Positions 16,900 through 25,988 of a DNA stretch of 64,000 nucleotides are shown in pieces. Source of the DNA: Cupriavidus taiwanensis. GTDB lineage: Bacteria > Pseudomonadota > Gammaproteobacteria > Burkholderiales > Burkholderiaceae. The notes under the pieces are model-generated. The model was not told where the DNA came from. It worked only from the letters and a program-made list of their open reading frames with translations, and did not search any database. The stretch is taken from the NCBI RefSeq assembly GCF_900250115.1, contig NZ_LT984803.1, positions 2,259,583 through 2,323,582 on the forward strand, read 5' to 3'. The position numbers and the translations under genes are program-made. Position 1 is the first letter of the stretch. Every line of letters begins with the position of its first letter.

Positions 16900-18318
16900 T
16901 CAGATATGGAAGAAGAGGAAGGTCATGATGACAAACAGCGGCATCAGGAAAATGCCCGAATACAGCATGTAGCCGAAGAAGCTCGGCATGCGCACGCCGC
17001 GGTTTTCGGCGATGGCCTTGACCATCAGGTTGGGCGCATTGCCAATATAGGTGTTGGCGCCCATGAACACCGCGCCGGCCGAGATCGCGGCCAGCGTCGA
17101 GGCATCGCGCGTCATCAGCGTGGCGGGATCGCCACCGGCGGTATTGAAGAACACCAGGTAGGTTGGCGCGTTGTCCAGGAAGGACGACAGCACGCCGGTC
17201 GCCCAGAAATACATGCCGTCGACCGGCTGGCCGTTGGCGTCGCTGACCGCGCGGATCACCCCCGAGAAGGCGCCGTCGGCACCGGCCTTGAGCATGGCGA
17301 TGACCGGGATGATGGTCAGGAAGATGCCGGCGAACAGCTTGCCGACCTCGAGGATGGGCTCCCAGTTGAATTCATTGCCCACGCGCGCCGCCCGCGGCGT
17401 GACCAGCAGCGACACCACCGCCACCACCACCAGCAAGGCGTCGCGCACCGCGGCCTGCAGCGGCACCTCGGTGCCCATGATATCGAACGAGATGCCCGGC
17501 TTCCACAGCCCGCTCATCAGCACCAGGCTGACCACGGCCAGCAGCAGCACGAAGTTGAACTTGCCTTCGATGGCGATGCCGCCCGAATCCGGAGTGGGAT
17601 CACTCGCCAGTTGCTCTTCCTTGTTGTGGTAGTAGTGCCGGTCGACGAGGTAGAACACCAGCAGCAGCGCCGCGCAGACAAAGAGCGTTTCGGGGAAGAT
17701 GTTGCGCAGGGTCCAGAAGAAATCGACGCCCTTCAGGAAGCCCAGGAACAGCGGCGGGTCGCCCAGCGGCGTCAGCGAACCACCGGCGTTGGCTACCAGG
17801 AAGATAAAGAACACCACCACGTGCGCCACATGGCGGCGGTTGTCATTGGCGCGCAACAGCGGCCGGATCAGCAGCATGGCCGCGCCGGTGGTGCCCATTA
17901 AGCTGGCCAGCAACGTGCCCAGCGCCAGGATGCCGGTATTGAGCCCCGGCGTGCCGTGCAGGTTGCCGCGCACGCAGATGCCGCCGGCCACGATATAGAG
18001 CGTGGTGATCAGCGCGATGAACGGAAGGTACTCGGCCAGCAGCGCGTGCACGGTGCTGACGGCAGCGGCGTGCGCGCCGAACACGAACGCGAACGGCAGC
18101 AGGAACAGCAGCCCCCAGCCGGCGGCGATCTTGCCGTAATGGTGGTGCCAGAACTTGGGCCCCAGCAGCGGCCACAGCGCAATCGACAGCAGGATGCCGG
18201 CAAAGGGCAGCCCCCACAGCGGCGACAGCGACGCCCCGTCGAGGTCGGCGGCATGGCCTGCGGCGGGAAAGGCGGCCAGCATGGCCAGCAGTGGCAACAG
18301 CACGGTGGCACGTCGCAT
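16900..18318 (-). CDS. NhaD-type sodium/proton antiporter (ion transporter superfamily)
   Basis: The 472-residue polytopic membrane protein has a signal-like N-terminus (MRRATVLLPLLAMLAAFPAAGHA) and about 12-13 hydrophobic segments. It contains LASLMGTTGAAMLLIRPLLRAN and NAGGSLTPLGDPPLFLGFLKG, the conserved blocks of the NhaD / CitMHS branch. NhaD members exchange Na+ or Li+ for protons at alkaline pH, while related proteins carry carboxylates, so the ion is inferred. It is the first gene of a three-gene unit with the 2-hydroxyacid dehydrogenase (4-nt gap) and rmuC. Confidence 0.85.
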   Translation of the reverse strand: MRRATVLLPLLAMLAAFPAAGHAADLDGASLSPLWGLPFAGILLSIALWPLLGPKFWHHHYGKIAAGWGLLFLLPFAFVFGAHAAAVSTVHALLAEYLPFIALITTLYIVAGGICVRGNLHGTPGLNTGILALGTLLASLMGTTGAAMLLIRPLLRANDNRRHVAHVVVFFIFLVANAGGSLTPLGDPPLFLGFLKGVDFFWTLRNIFPETLFVCAALLLVFYLVDRHYYHNKEEQLASDPTPDSGGIAIEGKFNFVLLLAVVSLVLMSGLWKPGISFDIMGTEVPLQAAVRDALLVVVAVVSLLVTPRAARVGNEFNWEPILEVGKLFAGIFLTIIPVIAMLKAGADGAFSGVIRAVSDANGQPVDGMYFWATGVLSSFLDNAPTYLVFFNTAGGDPATLMTRDASTLAAISAGAVFMGANTYIGNAPNLMVKAIAENRGVRMPSFFGYMLYSGIFLMPLFVIMTFLFFHI

Positions 18319-18477
18319 CAGGCAGGATCTCCTCGAAAAATGCAGCGCTCATGGGCGCGCGCGGCGCGATGGCAAGGCATCGCGGGCAAGCCTGCAAGTG
18401 TAATGCAAGCCCCTGCCCGCGCTAGCCTTGCGCCGTGCATTTTCGGATGGCGGCGCGCCGGGTTCGCGCCGCGAAGA

Positions 18478-19164
18478 TCAGGCCGCGTCGACCAGGATCA
18501 CATGCACGCGGTACGGGCCGTGCGCGCCCAGCACGATGGTCTGCTCGATATCGCCGGTGCGCGACGGCCCGCTGATGATGTTGGTGGCGCGCGGCAGCTG
18601 GCCGCGCTCGCTGCGCACCAGCGCAAACGCATCTTCCAGGCCGGCGACGATGCGCGAGCGCGGCACCACCGCGACATGGGTCTCGGGCAGCAACGCGGCC
18701 GACGCGAAGGTCGCGGGGCCGGACAGCAGCATCAGCGAGCCGGTCTCGGCAATCGAGCAGAAGCAGCCGGTGATGCCGACCAGGTCGCCATGCTCGCGAT
18801 CGGCCGCGGCGTCGCGCACCGGTGGGCGGCATTCCACCGCCAGTCCGGCGGCCTGCCACGGCAACGGGCCGAATTCATCCCAGGCGACCGCGCGGCGCAC
18901 CAGGGCCAGGCTGTCCAGATAGCGCACCGTGGCGGCGGGCACGTCGGCCAGGGTCGCAACGCGGTCGACGGTCGAGGCCATGCGCTGCGCCTGCGCCAGG
19001 AAAGCTTCGGCCAGGTCGGGCGCGGCGGCCGGACGCGGGCCCTGCGGATGGCGGGCCAGATAATCCGCAACGGCGCCGCGCTCGCCCGCGCTCGGCCGGG
19101 CCGGCCTGCCCTGGGCGGCACGGATGCGGGCAAAGATGCGGTCGCGGGCGTCGTTGGTTTCCAT
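18478..19164 (-). CDS. LutC/YkgG-family lactate utilization protein, without lutAB
   Basis: LutC acts with LutA and LutB (Fe-S proteins) in L-lactate oxidation. The 228-residue product has the LUD domain, including GITGCFCSIAETGSLML and PRATNIISGPSRTGDIEQTIVLGAHGP, the family's most conserved segments. The ATG at 19164 gives a normal length. LutA and LutB are not adjacent: the neighbours are pncB upstream (83-nt gap) and nhaD downstream. Either the partners are elsewhere or this copy has another role. Confidence 0.85.
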   Translation of the reverse strand: METNDARDRIFARIRAAQGRPARPSAGERGAVADYLARHPQGPRPAAAPDLAEAFLAQAQRMASTVDRVATLADVPAATVRYLDSLALVRRAVAWDEFGPLPWQAAGLAVECRPPVRDAAADREHGDLVGITGCFCSIAETGSLMLLSGPATFASAALLPETHVAVVPRSRIVAGLEDAFALVRSERGQLPRATNIISGPSRTGDIEQTIVLGAHGPYRVHVILVDAA

Positions 19165-19247
19165 GGGGCCTGGGTGGGATGGCAATGCGCAAAGGCGCGA
19201 TGCGGCGATTATAGGGGCGATAAGGCGGCGCGCTGTGCCGAGGCCTG

Positions 19248-20423
19248 CTACGCGGGCTGCACCGAATACACCTGGCGCAGGTAGGCCAGGTAGCCGGGAT
19301 CGTCGCACATGGTCTTCTCCGGCGTATCGGACAGCTTGGCCACCGGCTGCCCGTTACAGCGCACCATCTTCAGCACGATCTGCAGCGGCGTGTAGCCGAG
19401 GTCGTTGGTCAGGTTGGTGCCGACGCCAAACGCCAGCCGGCAGCGGCCATGGAAGCGCTGGTACAGCTCGATCACGCGCGGGATGTCGAGGCTGTCGCTG
19501 AAGATCAGCGTCTTGCTGCGCGGGTCGACGCGGTTGGCGGCGTAGTGGGCCACCATGCGCTCGCCCCACAGCACCGGATCGCCGGAATCGTGGCGCACGC
19601 CGTCGAAGAGCTTGCAGAAATACAGGTCGAAGTCGCGCAGGAAGGCGTCGAAGCCATAGGTGTCCGACAGCGCGATGCCGAGGTCGCCACGGTACTCGCG
19701 CGCCCAGCGCTCCAGCGCAAACACCTGCGAATCGCGCAGCCGCGGACCCAGCGCCTGGCAGGCCTGCAGGTATTCATGCGCCATGGTGCCCAGCGGCACC
19801 ATATTGTGCAGGCGCGCGAAATGGACGTTGCTGGTGCCGGCCAGTTGCGGGCCCAGCAGGCGCCGCATGGTCAGCAACACCTCTTCCTGCCAGTCGCGCG
19901 AGAAACGACGGCGCGTGCCGTAGTCGGCGATCACGCAGGCGCTCAGCGCGGGCGTCTTCAGCAGCGCCAGCTTGGTTTCCAGCCGGCGGCGGCCTTCGGC
20001 CAGGTCGGGCCGCGGCTGGGTGCGGCGGAAGTAGACTTCATTGACGATGGCCAGCACCGGCACTTCGAACAGGATGGTGTGCAGCCACGGGCCGATAATG
20101 GAAATCTCGATCTCGCCATTGCCCTGCGGGGACGGCCGCACCGAGACATATTTTTCGTTGAGGTGGAACAGTCCGAGAAAATCGACGAAATCGCTCTTGA
20201 TGAAGCGCAGGCCGCGCAGGTAGGTCAGCTCATCCTCGGTGAAGCGCAGCTGGCACAGGTGCGCCACCTCGGCGCGGATCTCGTCGATATACGGGGTGAG
20301 ATCGATGCCCGGGTTGCGGCACTTGAAGCGGTATTCCACTTGCGCCTGCGGGAACTGATGCAGCACCACCTGCATCATCGTGAATTTGTACAGGTCGGTG
20401 TCGAGCAGGGACTGGATGATCAT
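19248..20423 (-). CDS. pncB: Nicotinate phosphoribosyltransferase
   Basis: PncB makes nicotinate mononucleotide from nicotinate and PRPP in NAD salvage. The 391-residue protein begins [20 protein letters not shown], the family's substrate-site signature, and carries [22 protein letters not shown] (the phosphorylated-His region) and [16 protein letters not shown]. The length fits the approximately 400-residue bacterial form. It is divergent from fdxA across a 366-nt gap and followed by lutC. Confidence 0.95.
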   Translation of the reverse strand: MIIQSLLDTDLYKFTMMQVVLHQFPQAQVEYRFKCRNPGIDLTPYIDEIRAEVAHLCQLRFTEDELTYLRGLRFIKSDFVDFLGLFHLNEKYVSVRPSPQGNGEIEISIIGPWLHTILFEVPVLAIVNEVYFRRTQPRPDLAEGRRRLETKLALLKTPALSACVIADYGTRRRFSRDWQEEVLLTMRRLLGPQLAGTSNVHFARLHNMVPLGTMAHEYLQACQALGPRLRDSQVFALERWAREYRGDLGIALSDTYGFDAFLRDFDLYFCKLFDGVRHDSGDPVLWGERMVAHYAANRVDPRSKTLIFSDSLDIPRVIELYQRFHGRCRLAFGVGTNLTNDLGYTPLQIVLKMVRCNGQPVAKLSDTPEKTMCDDPGYLAYLRQVYSVQPA

Positions 20424-20789
20424 AGCGGGCCAGACGGCGATGCCGGGTCAGATCGCCATGCTACCTGAAGCCGGCCCCTGCCGGCTGGCCGGGTGCTGCC
20501 ACGCAGCATGCCGGCGAACAGACAAAGCCGCCGGCCGGCCACCATGCGTTAAATCAAAAGTACATAAAGAAATAAGAAAACTATCTGATCCAGCTATATA
20601 GAGCCGCTATCCTTGCCAGAAGGCTCGGCTACAATACCGGTTTCCGAAAGGCCTCGGCCGGCGCTCGCCCCGCCCATGCTGCCCTGCGGCACTAGGGCAC
20701 CCCCCATGTGATGGATGCGGCGGGTCCCGCCGGCAAGAAGCGGCCCTACAGTTTCCCATTAAAAGCCGACCCGTTTTCCTGGAACCGAA
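20424..20789. promoter_or_regulatory. Divergent pncB-fdxA intergenic region with an AT-rich island
   Basis: No gene is seen in these 366 nt. An AT-rich island at about 20548-20602 (runs such as aaagaaataagaaaac and ctatatag) stands out against the GC-rich background and probably holds promoter elements. TACAAT at 20630-20635 is a candidate -10 for fdxA, but I find no good -35. A GGCGGGTCCCGCC hairpin lies near 20719-20731, in the fdxA leader. Confidence 0.45.
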
Positions 20790-21113
20790 ATGACTCACGT
20801 TGTCACCGAATCCTGCATCCGTTGCCGCTACACAGACTGCGTTGACGTGTGTCCGGTCGATTGTTTCCGCGAGGGCCCCAACTTCCTGGCGATCGACCCG
20901 GATGAGTGCATCGACTGCGCCGTGTGCGTGGCCGAGTGCCCGGTGAACGCCATTTACGCCGAGGAAGACGTGCCGGGCGACCAGCAGCAGTTCATTGAGC
21001 TGAACGCCGAACTGGCGCGCGCGTGGCCTTCCATCACCAAGACCAAGGCCCCGCTGGCCGAGGCCGAGGAATGGAAGGACGCCACCGACAAGCTGCAGTA
21101 CCTGGAGCGCTGA
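20790..21113 (+). CDS. fdxA: Seven-iron ferredoxin FdxA
   Basis: This is a 107-residue Azotobacter-type ferredoxin carrying one [3Fe-4S] and one [4Fe-4S] cluster. Ligands expected from that family are Cys9, Cys17 and Cys50 for the three-iron cluster and Cys21, Cys40, Cys43 and Cys46 for the four-iron cluster; all are present. Cys12 and Cys25 are additional. Such ferredoxins donate low-potential electrons to oxidoreductases. The gene lies 86 nt before a ferredoxin-NADP reductase, its likely redox partner. Confidence 0.95.
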   Translation: MTHVVTESCIRCRYTDCVDVCPVDCFREGPNFLAIDPDECIDCAVCVAECPVNAIYAEEDVPGDQQQFIELNAELARAWPSITKTKAPLAEAEEWKDATDKLQYLER

Positions 21114-21199
21114 GCGCACCGGGCAGCAAAGAAAGCCGTCCCCACGCGCTTTCCGCAATGCCGGGCACCCGCGTGCCCAACCAACGTATCAGGACGAAT

Positions 21200-22309
21200 A
21201 TGGACTTGAGCATTCCAAATCCCGTTGCCGACACGACCAAGCAGGTCGAGGGCGGCAGCCCCGCAGGCGGCCAGCCGCTGGAAATCGACGCGCTGATCGT
21301 CGGTGCCGGTCCGGTCGGTCTGTTCCAGGTATTCGAACTGGGCCTGCTCGAGATCAAGGCCCACGTCATCGATTCCCTGAAGGTCGTTGGCGGCCAGTGC
21401 GTGGAGCTGTATCCGGACAAGCCCATCTACGACATCCCGGCCGTGCCCAGCTGCACCGGCCAGGAACTGACCGACAACCTGCTCAAGCAGATCGAGCCGT
21501 TCGAGCCCACCTTCCACCTGGGCCAGGAAGTGTCAGTGGTCGAGCGCCGTGACGACGGCCGCTTCTTCGTCGAGACCTCGCTCGGCACGCGCTTCATCAC
21601 CAAGACCATCTTCATCGCCGCCGGCGTGGGCTCGTTCCAGCCGCGCACGCTCAAGGTCGACGGCATCGACAAGTTCGACGGCAAGCAGCTGTTCTACCGC
21701 GTCAAGGATCCGAGCCGCTTCCACGGCCGCAACCTGGTGATCGTCGGCGGCGGCGACTCGGCGCTGGACTGGACCCTGGACCTGGTCGGCAAGGCCGAGT
21801 CGGTGGTGATGATCCACCGCCGCGACGGCTTCCGCGCCGCGCCCGCGTCGGTCGCCAAGATGAAGGAACTGTGCGAGCAGATGGAAATGCAGTTCCTGGT
21901 CGGCCAGATCAGCGGCTATGAAGAGAAGGACGGCGTGCTCACCGAGATCAAGGTGTCGGGCGCCGACGGCGTGACCCGCCGCCTGCCGCTCGACGACCTG
22001 CTGGTGTTCTTCGGGCTGTCGCCCAAGCTGGGCCCGATCGCCGAATGGGGCCTGGACCTGGAGCGCAAGCAGATCAAGGTGGACACGGAAAAATTCCAGA
22101 CCAATATCCCCGGCATCTTCGCGGTCGGCGATATCAACACCTATCCTGGCAAGAAGAAGCTGATCCTGTCTGGCTTCCACGAGGCCGCGCTGGCCGCGTT
22201 CGGTGCAGCGCCGTATATCTTCCCCGAGAAGAAGATCCACATGCAGTACACCACCACCTCGCCGAAGCTGCACAAGGTGCTGGGCGTGGAATCGCCGGTG
22301 TTCGACTGA
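21200..22309 (+). CDS. Ferredoxin-NADP reductase, thioredoxin-reductase-like type
   Basis: The 369-residue flavoprotein binds FAD (GAGPVG, residues 35-40) and NAD(P)H ([15 protein letters not shown]). It lacks the CxxC redox pair of thioredoxin reductase and has the [21 protein letters not shown] box typical of type 2 ferredoxin--NADP reductases. The ATG at 21200 is favoured by AGGAC ahead of it and by the family N-terminus; a longer upstream reading would overlap fdxA. Neighbouring fdxA is the obvious electron acceptor or donor. A hairpin terminator follows. Confidence 0.92.
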   Translation: MDLSIPNPVADTTKQVEGGSPAGGQPLEIDALIVGAGPVGLFQVFELGLLEIKAHVIDSLKVVGGQCVELYPDKPIYDIPAVPSCTGQELTDNLLKQIEPFEPTFHLGQEVSVVERRDDGRFFVETSLGTRFITKTIFIAAGVGSFQPRTLKVDGIDKFDGKQLFYRVKDPSRFHGRNLVIVGGGDSALDWTLDLVGKAESVVMIHRRDGFRAAPASVAKMKELCEQMEMQFLVGQISGYEEKDGVLTEIKVSGADGVTRRLPLDDLLVFFGLSPKLGPIAEWGLDLERKQIKVDTEKFQTNIPGIFAVGDINTYPGKKKLILSGFHEAALAAFGAAPYIFPEKKIHMQYTTTSPKLHKVLGVESPVFD

Positions 22310-22328
22310 CCTCCCCGCAGGTCCGCAG

Positions 22329-22354
22329 AAAAAACCGCCGCGAGGCGGTTTTTT
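22329..22354 (+). terminator. Terminator after the ferredoxin reductase gene
   Basis: Arms AAAAAACCGCC (22329-22339) and GGCGGTTTTTT (22344-22354) flank a 4-nt loop, giving a strong stem with a U6 tail on the plus strand. It also works as an A/T-flanked stem on the other strand. Confidence 0.9.
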
Positions 22355-22504
22355 CTGGCACAAAGCCGGAACCGTCGCTATAATGCGGCCTCGCTGTTCC
22401 GCGCCCATGGTTCCGAAGCCGGCATCCGGCCCTCTGGATCGCACGCCAGACAGCAAGCCAGCCTTCCCTGCACCCCGCGACGAGAACTAAATGTCCAAAG
22501 GGTG

Positions 22505-22534
22505 TTGACGAAGAAAAGAGAAACTGGCTATAAT
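22505..22534 (+). promoter_or_regulatory. tRNA-Asn promoter
   Basis: TTGACG (22505-22510) and TATAAT (22529-22534) are separated by 18 nt and end 15 nt before the mature tRNA, giving a start near 22541. This is one of the closest matches to the consensus in the window. Confidence 0.88.
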
Positions 22535-22549
22535 TTCTTTCTCAGCTGT

Positions 22550-22625
22550 TCCCCGATAGCTCAGTCGGTAGAGCGACGGACTGTTAATCCGCAGGTCCCT
22601 GGTTCGAGCCCAGGTCGGGGAGCCA
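22550..22625 (+). tRNA. tRNA-Asn (anticodon GTT)
   Basis: The 76-nt cloverleaf has acceptor arms TCCCCGA (22550-22556) and TCGGGGA (22615-22621), discriminator G, and an encoded CCA (22623-22625). The anticodon loop CTGTTAA carries GTT at 22583-22585. The T-loop reads GGTTCGAGCC, and the D-loop contains AGTCGGTAGAG. It has its own promoter and a terminator 11 nt downstream, so it is a single-gene transcription unit. Confidence 0.97.
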
Positions 22626-22635
22626 ACCGATACGG

Positions 22636-22665
22636 AAGCCCGGTGCAAACGCACCGGGCTTTTTC
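22636..22665 (+). terminator. tRNA-Asn terminator
   Basis: AAGCCCGGTGC (22636-22646) pairs with GCACCGGGCTT (22651-22661) across a 4-nt loop and runs into a T-tract. It lies 11 nt after the tRNA CCA end. Confidence 0.92.
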
Positions 22666-22772
22666 GTTTTGCCGCTTTGCTGTTTTCCGCTTGCGCGTGG
22701 GTTCGCTTGTCAGTCCGACGCGGAACGCCACGGCGCATCCGGCCGCAACGCCCCCCCCCTTCCCCGCTCTCG

Positions 22773-23540
22773 CTACCCTTGCAACGACGGTGCCGCGGCC
22801 TCCAGCGCCGCGACGATGCCCTGCGTATTGAGTTCCACCCGGTGCAGCGGCCCCGCCACCGACAGGCCATAGGTTGCGCCGCCGATTGTCACAGGCACGG
22901 CGATGGCGCCGAGGTCGGGAAACGACTCGCCGAAATTCGGATACCAGCCCTGCTTCTGCCAGCCTTGCATCGCCGCCTCCAGCGCCTGCGCCGAGCCGAT
23001 GGTGCGCGGCGTGCGCGTGGCAAAGGACACCCCCGACAACAGCTCGGCGCGTGCGCCGGCCGTCAGCGTGCCGAGGATGGCGCGCCCGATCGAATTGACA
23101 TGCGCGTCGCGCAACTCGCCCGGCGCGGCGATATAGCGTACCGGGTTAGGGGATTCGCGCACTTCCAGATACAGCACGCGGCCGTCGTCCTGCAGCTTGC
23201 CGAACACCACGGTCTCGCCGGTGGTGTCGCGCAGCGACTCCAGCACCGGCTGCACGCGCTCCAGCAGCGGGTCGTTGCGGGTGATGCGCTGCGCGATCTC
23301 GAGCAGCCGGCGCGTCGGGTAGTAGCCCTGGCGGCGCCCGGTTTCGTAGAGATAGCCCAGCGAAGCCAGAGTGCGGATCAGCCCCAGGCAGCTCGACATC
23401 GGCGCGCACAGCAGCTTGGCCAGCTCGGTCAGCGTCAGCGAGCGCCCTTCGCGCGCATAGATTTCCATGATCTCGATCACGCGCAGCGCCGTCTTGACGC
23501 TGCCGTAACCGGACTTCTCCGCCGCTTCGTTTGCTGCCAT
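22773..23540 (-). CDS. IclR-family transcriptional regulator
   Basis: The 255-residue protein has an N-terminal winged helix-turn-helix (about 10-75, ALRVIEIMEIYAREGRSLTL...ELAKLLCAPMSSCLGLIRTL) and a C-terminal effector-binding IclR domain (about 90-250). IclR proteins sense small metabolites and control catabolic operons. It is the last gene of the minus-strand cluster cupin-Bug-acyl-CoA dehydrogenase-CoA transferase-iclR (59-nt gap to the previous gene), so it probably controls that operon and itself. A palindrome ATTCAT-N4-ATGAAT in front of the cupin gene is a candidate operator. Confidence 0.9.
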   Translation of the reverse strand: MAANEAAEKSGYGSVKTALRVIEIMEIYAREGRSLTLTELAKLLCAPMSSCLGLIRTLASLGYLYETGRRQGYYPTRRLLEIAQRITRNDPLLERVQPVLESLRDTTGETVVFGKLQDDGRVLYLEVRESPNPVRYIAAPGELRDAHVNSIGRAILGTLTAGARAELLSGVSFATRTPRTIGSAQALEAAMQGWQKQGWYPNFGESFPDLGAIAVPVTIGGATYGLSVAGPLHRVELNTQGIVAALEAAAPSLQG

Positions 23541-23599
23541 CGTTTGGCTTCCTCGACTTCAATATCCGTGGGCCGGATTGTACGCGGCGGCGGCGCGGG

Positions 23600-24760
23600 T
23601 CAGTCCTCCTGACGCGTGGCGTGCGGCAGGACCTGCGGCCAGCTGCGGATATTGCCGGGCGTGCGCGAGAAGCGCGTGGGTATGCCCACCCCGCGCAAGC
23701 GCCCTTCGCTCGGATGCTCGTACTCGAACATCATGCCGGTGGCGCGCAGGTGCGGGTCGTCGGCAAGGCTGTCGAAGTGCGGCACCTCGCTGTGCGGGAT
23801 GTCGGCATCGCGCAGCAGCGCCAGCCATGCGGCGGTGGTGCGCTGCGCGACGATCTCGGCCAGCGTGGCATAGAGCGCGTCGATATTGGCGCTGCGCGCG
23901 GCCGGCGTGGCATAGCGCGGATCGCTCGCCAGCGGTGCGTGGCCGGAGACATCGAAGAAGCGCTGCCATTGCGCGCTGGTGTACGGCAGCAGCGCGATAT
24001 GCCCGTCGCGGGTGCGATACGGCTTGCGGTGCAGCGACATCACGCGGGGATAGCCGGCCGGCCCGAGCGGCGGCACGAAGGTCTGCCCGGCCAATTGCTC
24101 GGTCGCCAGGAATGACACCAGCGTCTCGAACATCGGCACCTCGATGGCCTGGCCCCGGCCGGAACGCTCGCGCTCGTACAGCGCCATCGGAATCGCATAG
24201 GCCACGGTCAGCCCGGCGACCTTGTCGGCGAGGATGGTGTTGACGTACTGCGGCCCTTCGTTCGAGTTGGCGCCCTGGAACTGCGCCATGCCGCTGCGCG
24301 CCTGGATGATGTCGTCGAAGGCCGGCGCGCCCGCGTACGGCCCCGACTCCGAATAGCCATAGGCGCCGCAGTAAATCAGCCGCGGATGGTCGGCGCACAG
24401 CGAGGCATAGTCGAGCCCGAGCTTGCGCAGCGACTGCGGTCGCACGTTCGAGACAAAGACGTCGGCGCCGGCGATCAGCGCCTTCAGCGCCGCCAGGTCG
24501 GCGGGCTGCTTCACGTCCAGCACCACGAACTGCTTGTTGCGGTTCAGGTTGAGGAAGCTGGCGCCCATGGCGGCGTGCCGCGCCGGCTCGGCGTGGCGGA
24601 ACACGTCGCCGGCGGGCGGCTCGACCTTGATCACTTCGGCGCCCATGTCGCCGAGGATCTGCGTGGCATACGGCCCCATCGCCACCGAGGTCATGTCGAT
24701 CACGCGGATCCCGGCCAGCGGCCCGGTCGGCGCACTGCCCTGCAATGGCTTGTCTGGCAT
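23600..24760 (-). CDS. CaiB/BaiF-type (class III) CoA transferase
   Basis: Class III CoA transferases move CoA between carboxylic acids through an aspartyl-CoA intermediate. The 386-residue product has the family opening GIRVIDMTSVAMGPYATQIL, a DMGAEVIKVEPPAGDVFRH block, LLRDADIPHSEV-type C-terminal motifs, and a likely nucleophilic Asp in YVNTILADKVAGL. The gene follows an acyl-CoA dehydrogenase at 13 nt, so it probably activates or deactivates the acid on which that enzyme acts. The acid substrate cannot be read from the sequence. Confidence 0.88.
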   Translation of the reverse strand: MPDKPLQGSAPTGPLAGIRVIDMTSVAMGPYATQILGDMGAEVIKVEPPAGDVFRHAEPARHAAMGASFLNLNRNKQFVVLDVKQPADLAALKALIAGADVFVSNVRPQSLRKLGLDYASLCADHPRLIYCGAYGYSESGPYAGAPAFDDIIQARSGMAQFQGANSNEGPQYVNTILADKVAGLTVAYAIPMALYERERSGRGQAIEVPMFETLVSFLATEQLAGQTFVPPLGPAGYPRVMSLHRKPYRTRDGHIALLPYTSAQWQRFFDVSGHAPLASDPRYATPAARSANIDALYATLAEIVAQRTTAAWLALLRDADIPHSEVPHFDSLADDPHLRATGMMFEYEHPSEGRLRGVGIPTRFSRTPGNIRSWPQVLPHATRQED

Positions 24761-24773
24761 CGCCCGCTCCCGC

Positions 24774-25940
24774 TCAGTACGACTTGGGCAAGCCCAGCAC
24801 GCGCTCGGCGATAAAGCACAGGATCAGCTGCGGGCTGACCGGCGCGATGCGCGGGATATACGATTCGCGCAGCAGCCGCTCGACCCGGTACTCGCGCGAA
24901 TAGCCCATGCCGCCCAGCGTCAGGATCGCGGTCTGGCAGGCATTGTGGCCGGCCTCGGCGGCGAGGTACTTGGCGGCATTGGCCTCGGCCCCGCACGACT
25001 GGCCCGCGTCGTAGCGCGCCGCGGCCTTGAGCATCATCAGGTTGGCCGACTCTAGCTGCATCCAGGCCTGCGCCAGCGGATGCTGCACGCCCTGGTTCAT
25101 GCCGATCGGGCGGCCGAACACCACGCGTTCCCGGGCGTACTGGGTGGCGATGGCCAGCGCCGCGCGTCCCAGCCCGATGGCCTCGGCCGCGATCAGGATG
25201 CGCTCGGGGTTGAGCCCGTGCAGGATGTACTCGAAGCCCTTGCCCTCTTCGCCGATGCGGTCTTCGTCGGGGATGAACAGGTCGTCGATGAACAGCATGT
25301 TGGTGTCGACGGCGGCGCGACCCATCTTGTCGATCTCGCGGATCTCGATCTTGCTGCGGTCGACCCGGGTATAGAACAGCGACAGCCCCTCGGTCGACTT
25401 CTTCACCGACTCCAGCGGTGTGGTGCGCGCCAGCAGCAGCATGCGGTCGGCCACCTGCGCGGTCGAGATCCAGATCTTGCGCCCGCTCACCGAATAGCCG
25501 CCCGGCACCTTGCGCGCAAAGGTCTTGAGCTTGGTGGTGTCGAGCCCGGCGTCGGGCTCGGTCACGCCGAAGCAGGCCTTCTCCTGCCCGGCGATCAGCG
25601 GCGGCAGGAAGCGGCCCTTCTGCGCGTCGGTGCCGAACACCACCACCGGGTTCAGGCCGAACACGTTCATGTGCACCGCCGACGCGCCGGTCATGCCCGC
25701 GCCCGACTGCGAGATGGTCTGCATCACCAGCGCCGCTTCCAGGATGCCCAGCCCCGCGCCGCCGAAGGCCTCGGGCATGGCCACGCCGAGCCAGCCGCCT
25801 TCGCACAGCGTCTTGTAGAACTCGTGCGGATAGGTGCCGGACTTGTCGAGGCGGTCCCAGTATTCCATGTCGAATTGCGCGCAGACCTGCTGCACCGCCT
25901 CCACGATGGAGGCCTGTTCTTCGGAGAGATCGAAATTCAT
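24774..25940 (-). CDS. Acyl-CoA dehydrogenase
   Basis: The 388-residue FAD enzyme introduces a double bond into an acyl-CoA. Visible are the N-terminal helical domain, the FAD/substrate motif ACFGVTEPDAGLDTTKLKT, the second FAD segment VSGRKIWISTAQVAD, and the C-terminal AKYLAAEAGHNACQTAILTLGGMGYSREY region. No long-chain specificity marker is obvious. It lies 13 nt before the CoA transferase and 48 nt after a Bug-type binding protein, the usual make-up of a carboxylate catabolic cluster. No thiolase, hydratase or electron-transfer flavoprotein gene is adjacent. Confidence 0.9.
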   Translation of the reverse strand: MNFDLSEEQASIVEAVQQVCAQFDMEYWDRLDKSGTYPHEFYKTLCEGGWLGVAMPEAFGGAGLGILEAALVMQTISQSGAGMTGASAVHMNVFGLNPVVVFGTDAQKGRFLPPLIAGQEKACFGVTEPDAGLDTTKLKTFARKVPGGYSVSGRKIWISTAQVADRMLLLARTTPLESVKKSTEGLSLFYTRVDRSKIEIREIDKMGRAAVDTNMLFIDDLFIPDEDRIGEEGKGFEYILHGLNPERILIAAEAIGLGRAALAIATQYARERVVFGRPIGMNQGVQHPLAQAWMQLESANLMMLKAAARYDAGQSCGAEANAAKYLAAEAGHNACQTAILTLGGMGYSREYRVERLLRESYIPRIAPVSPQLILCFIAERVLGLPKSY

Positions 25941-25988
25941 CGCGTTACCTGCTTGATATCGTTGCCTGGTTCGATGCCGCTTTGCCGC

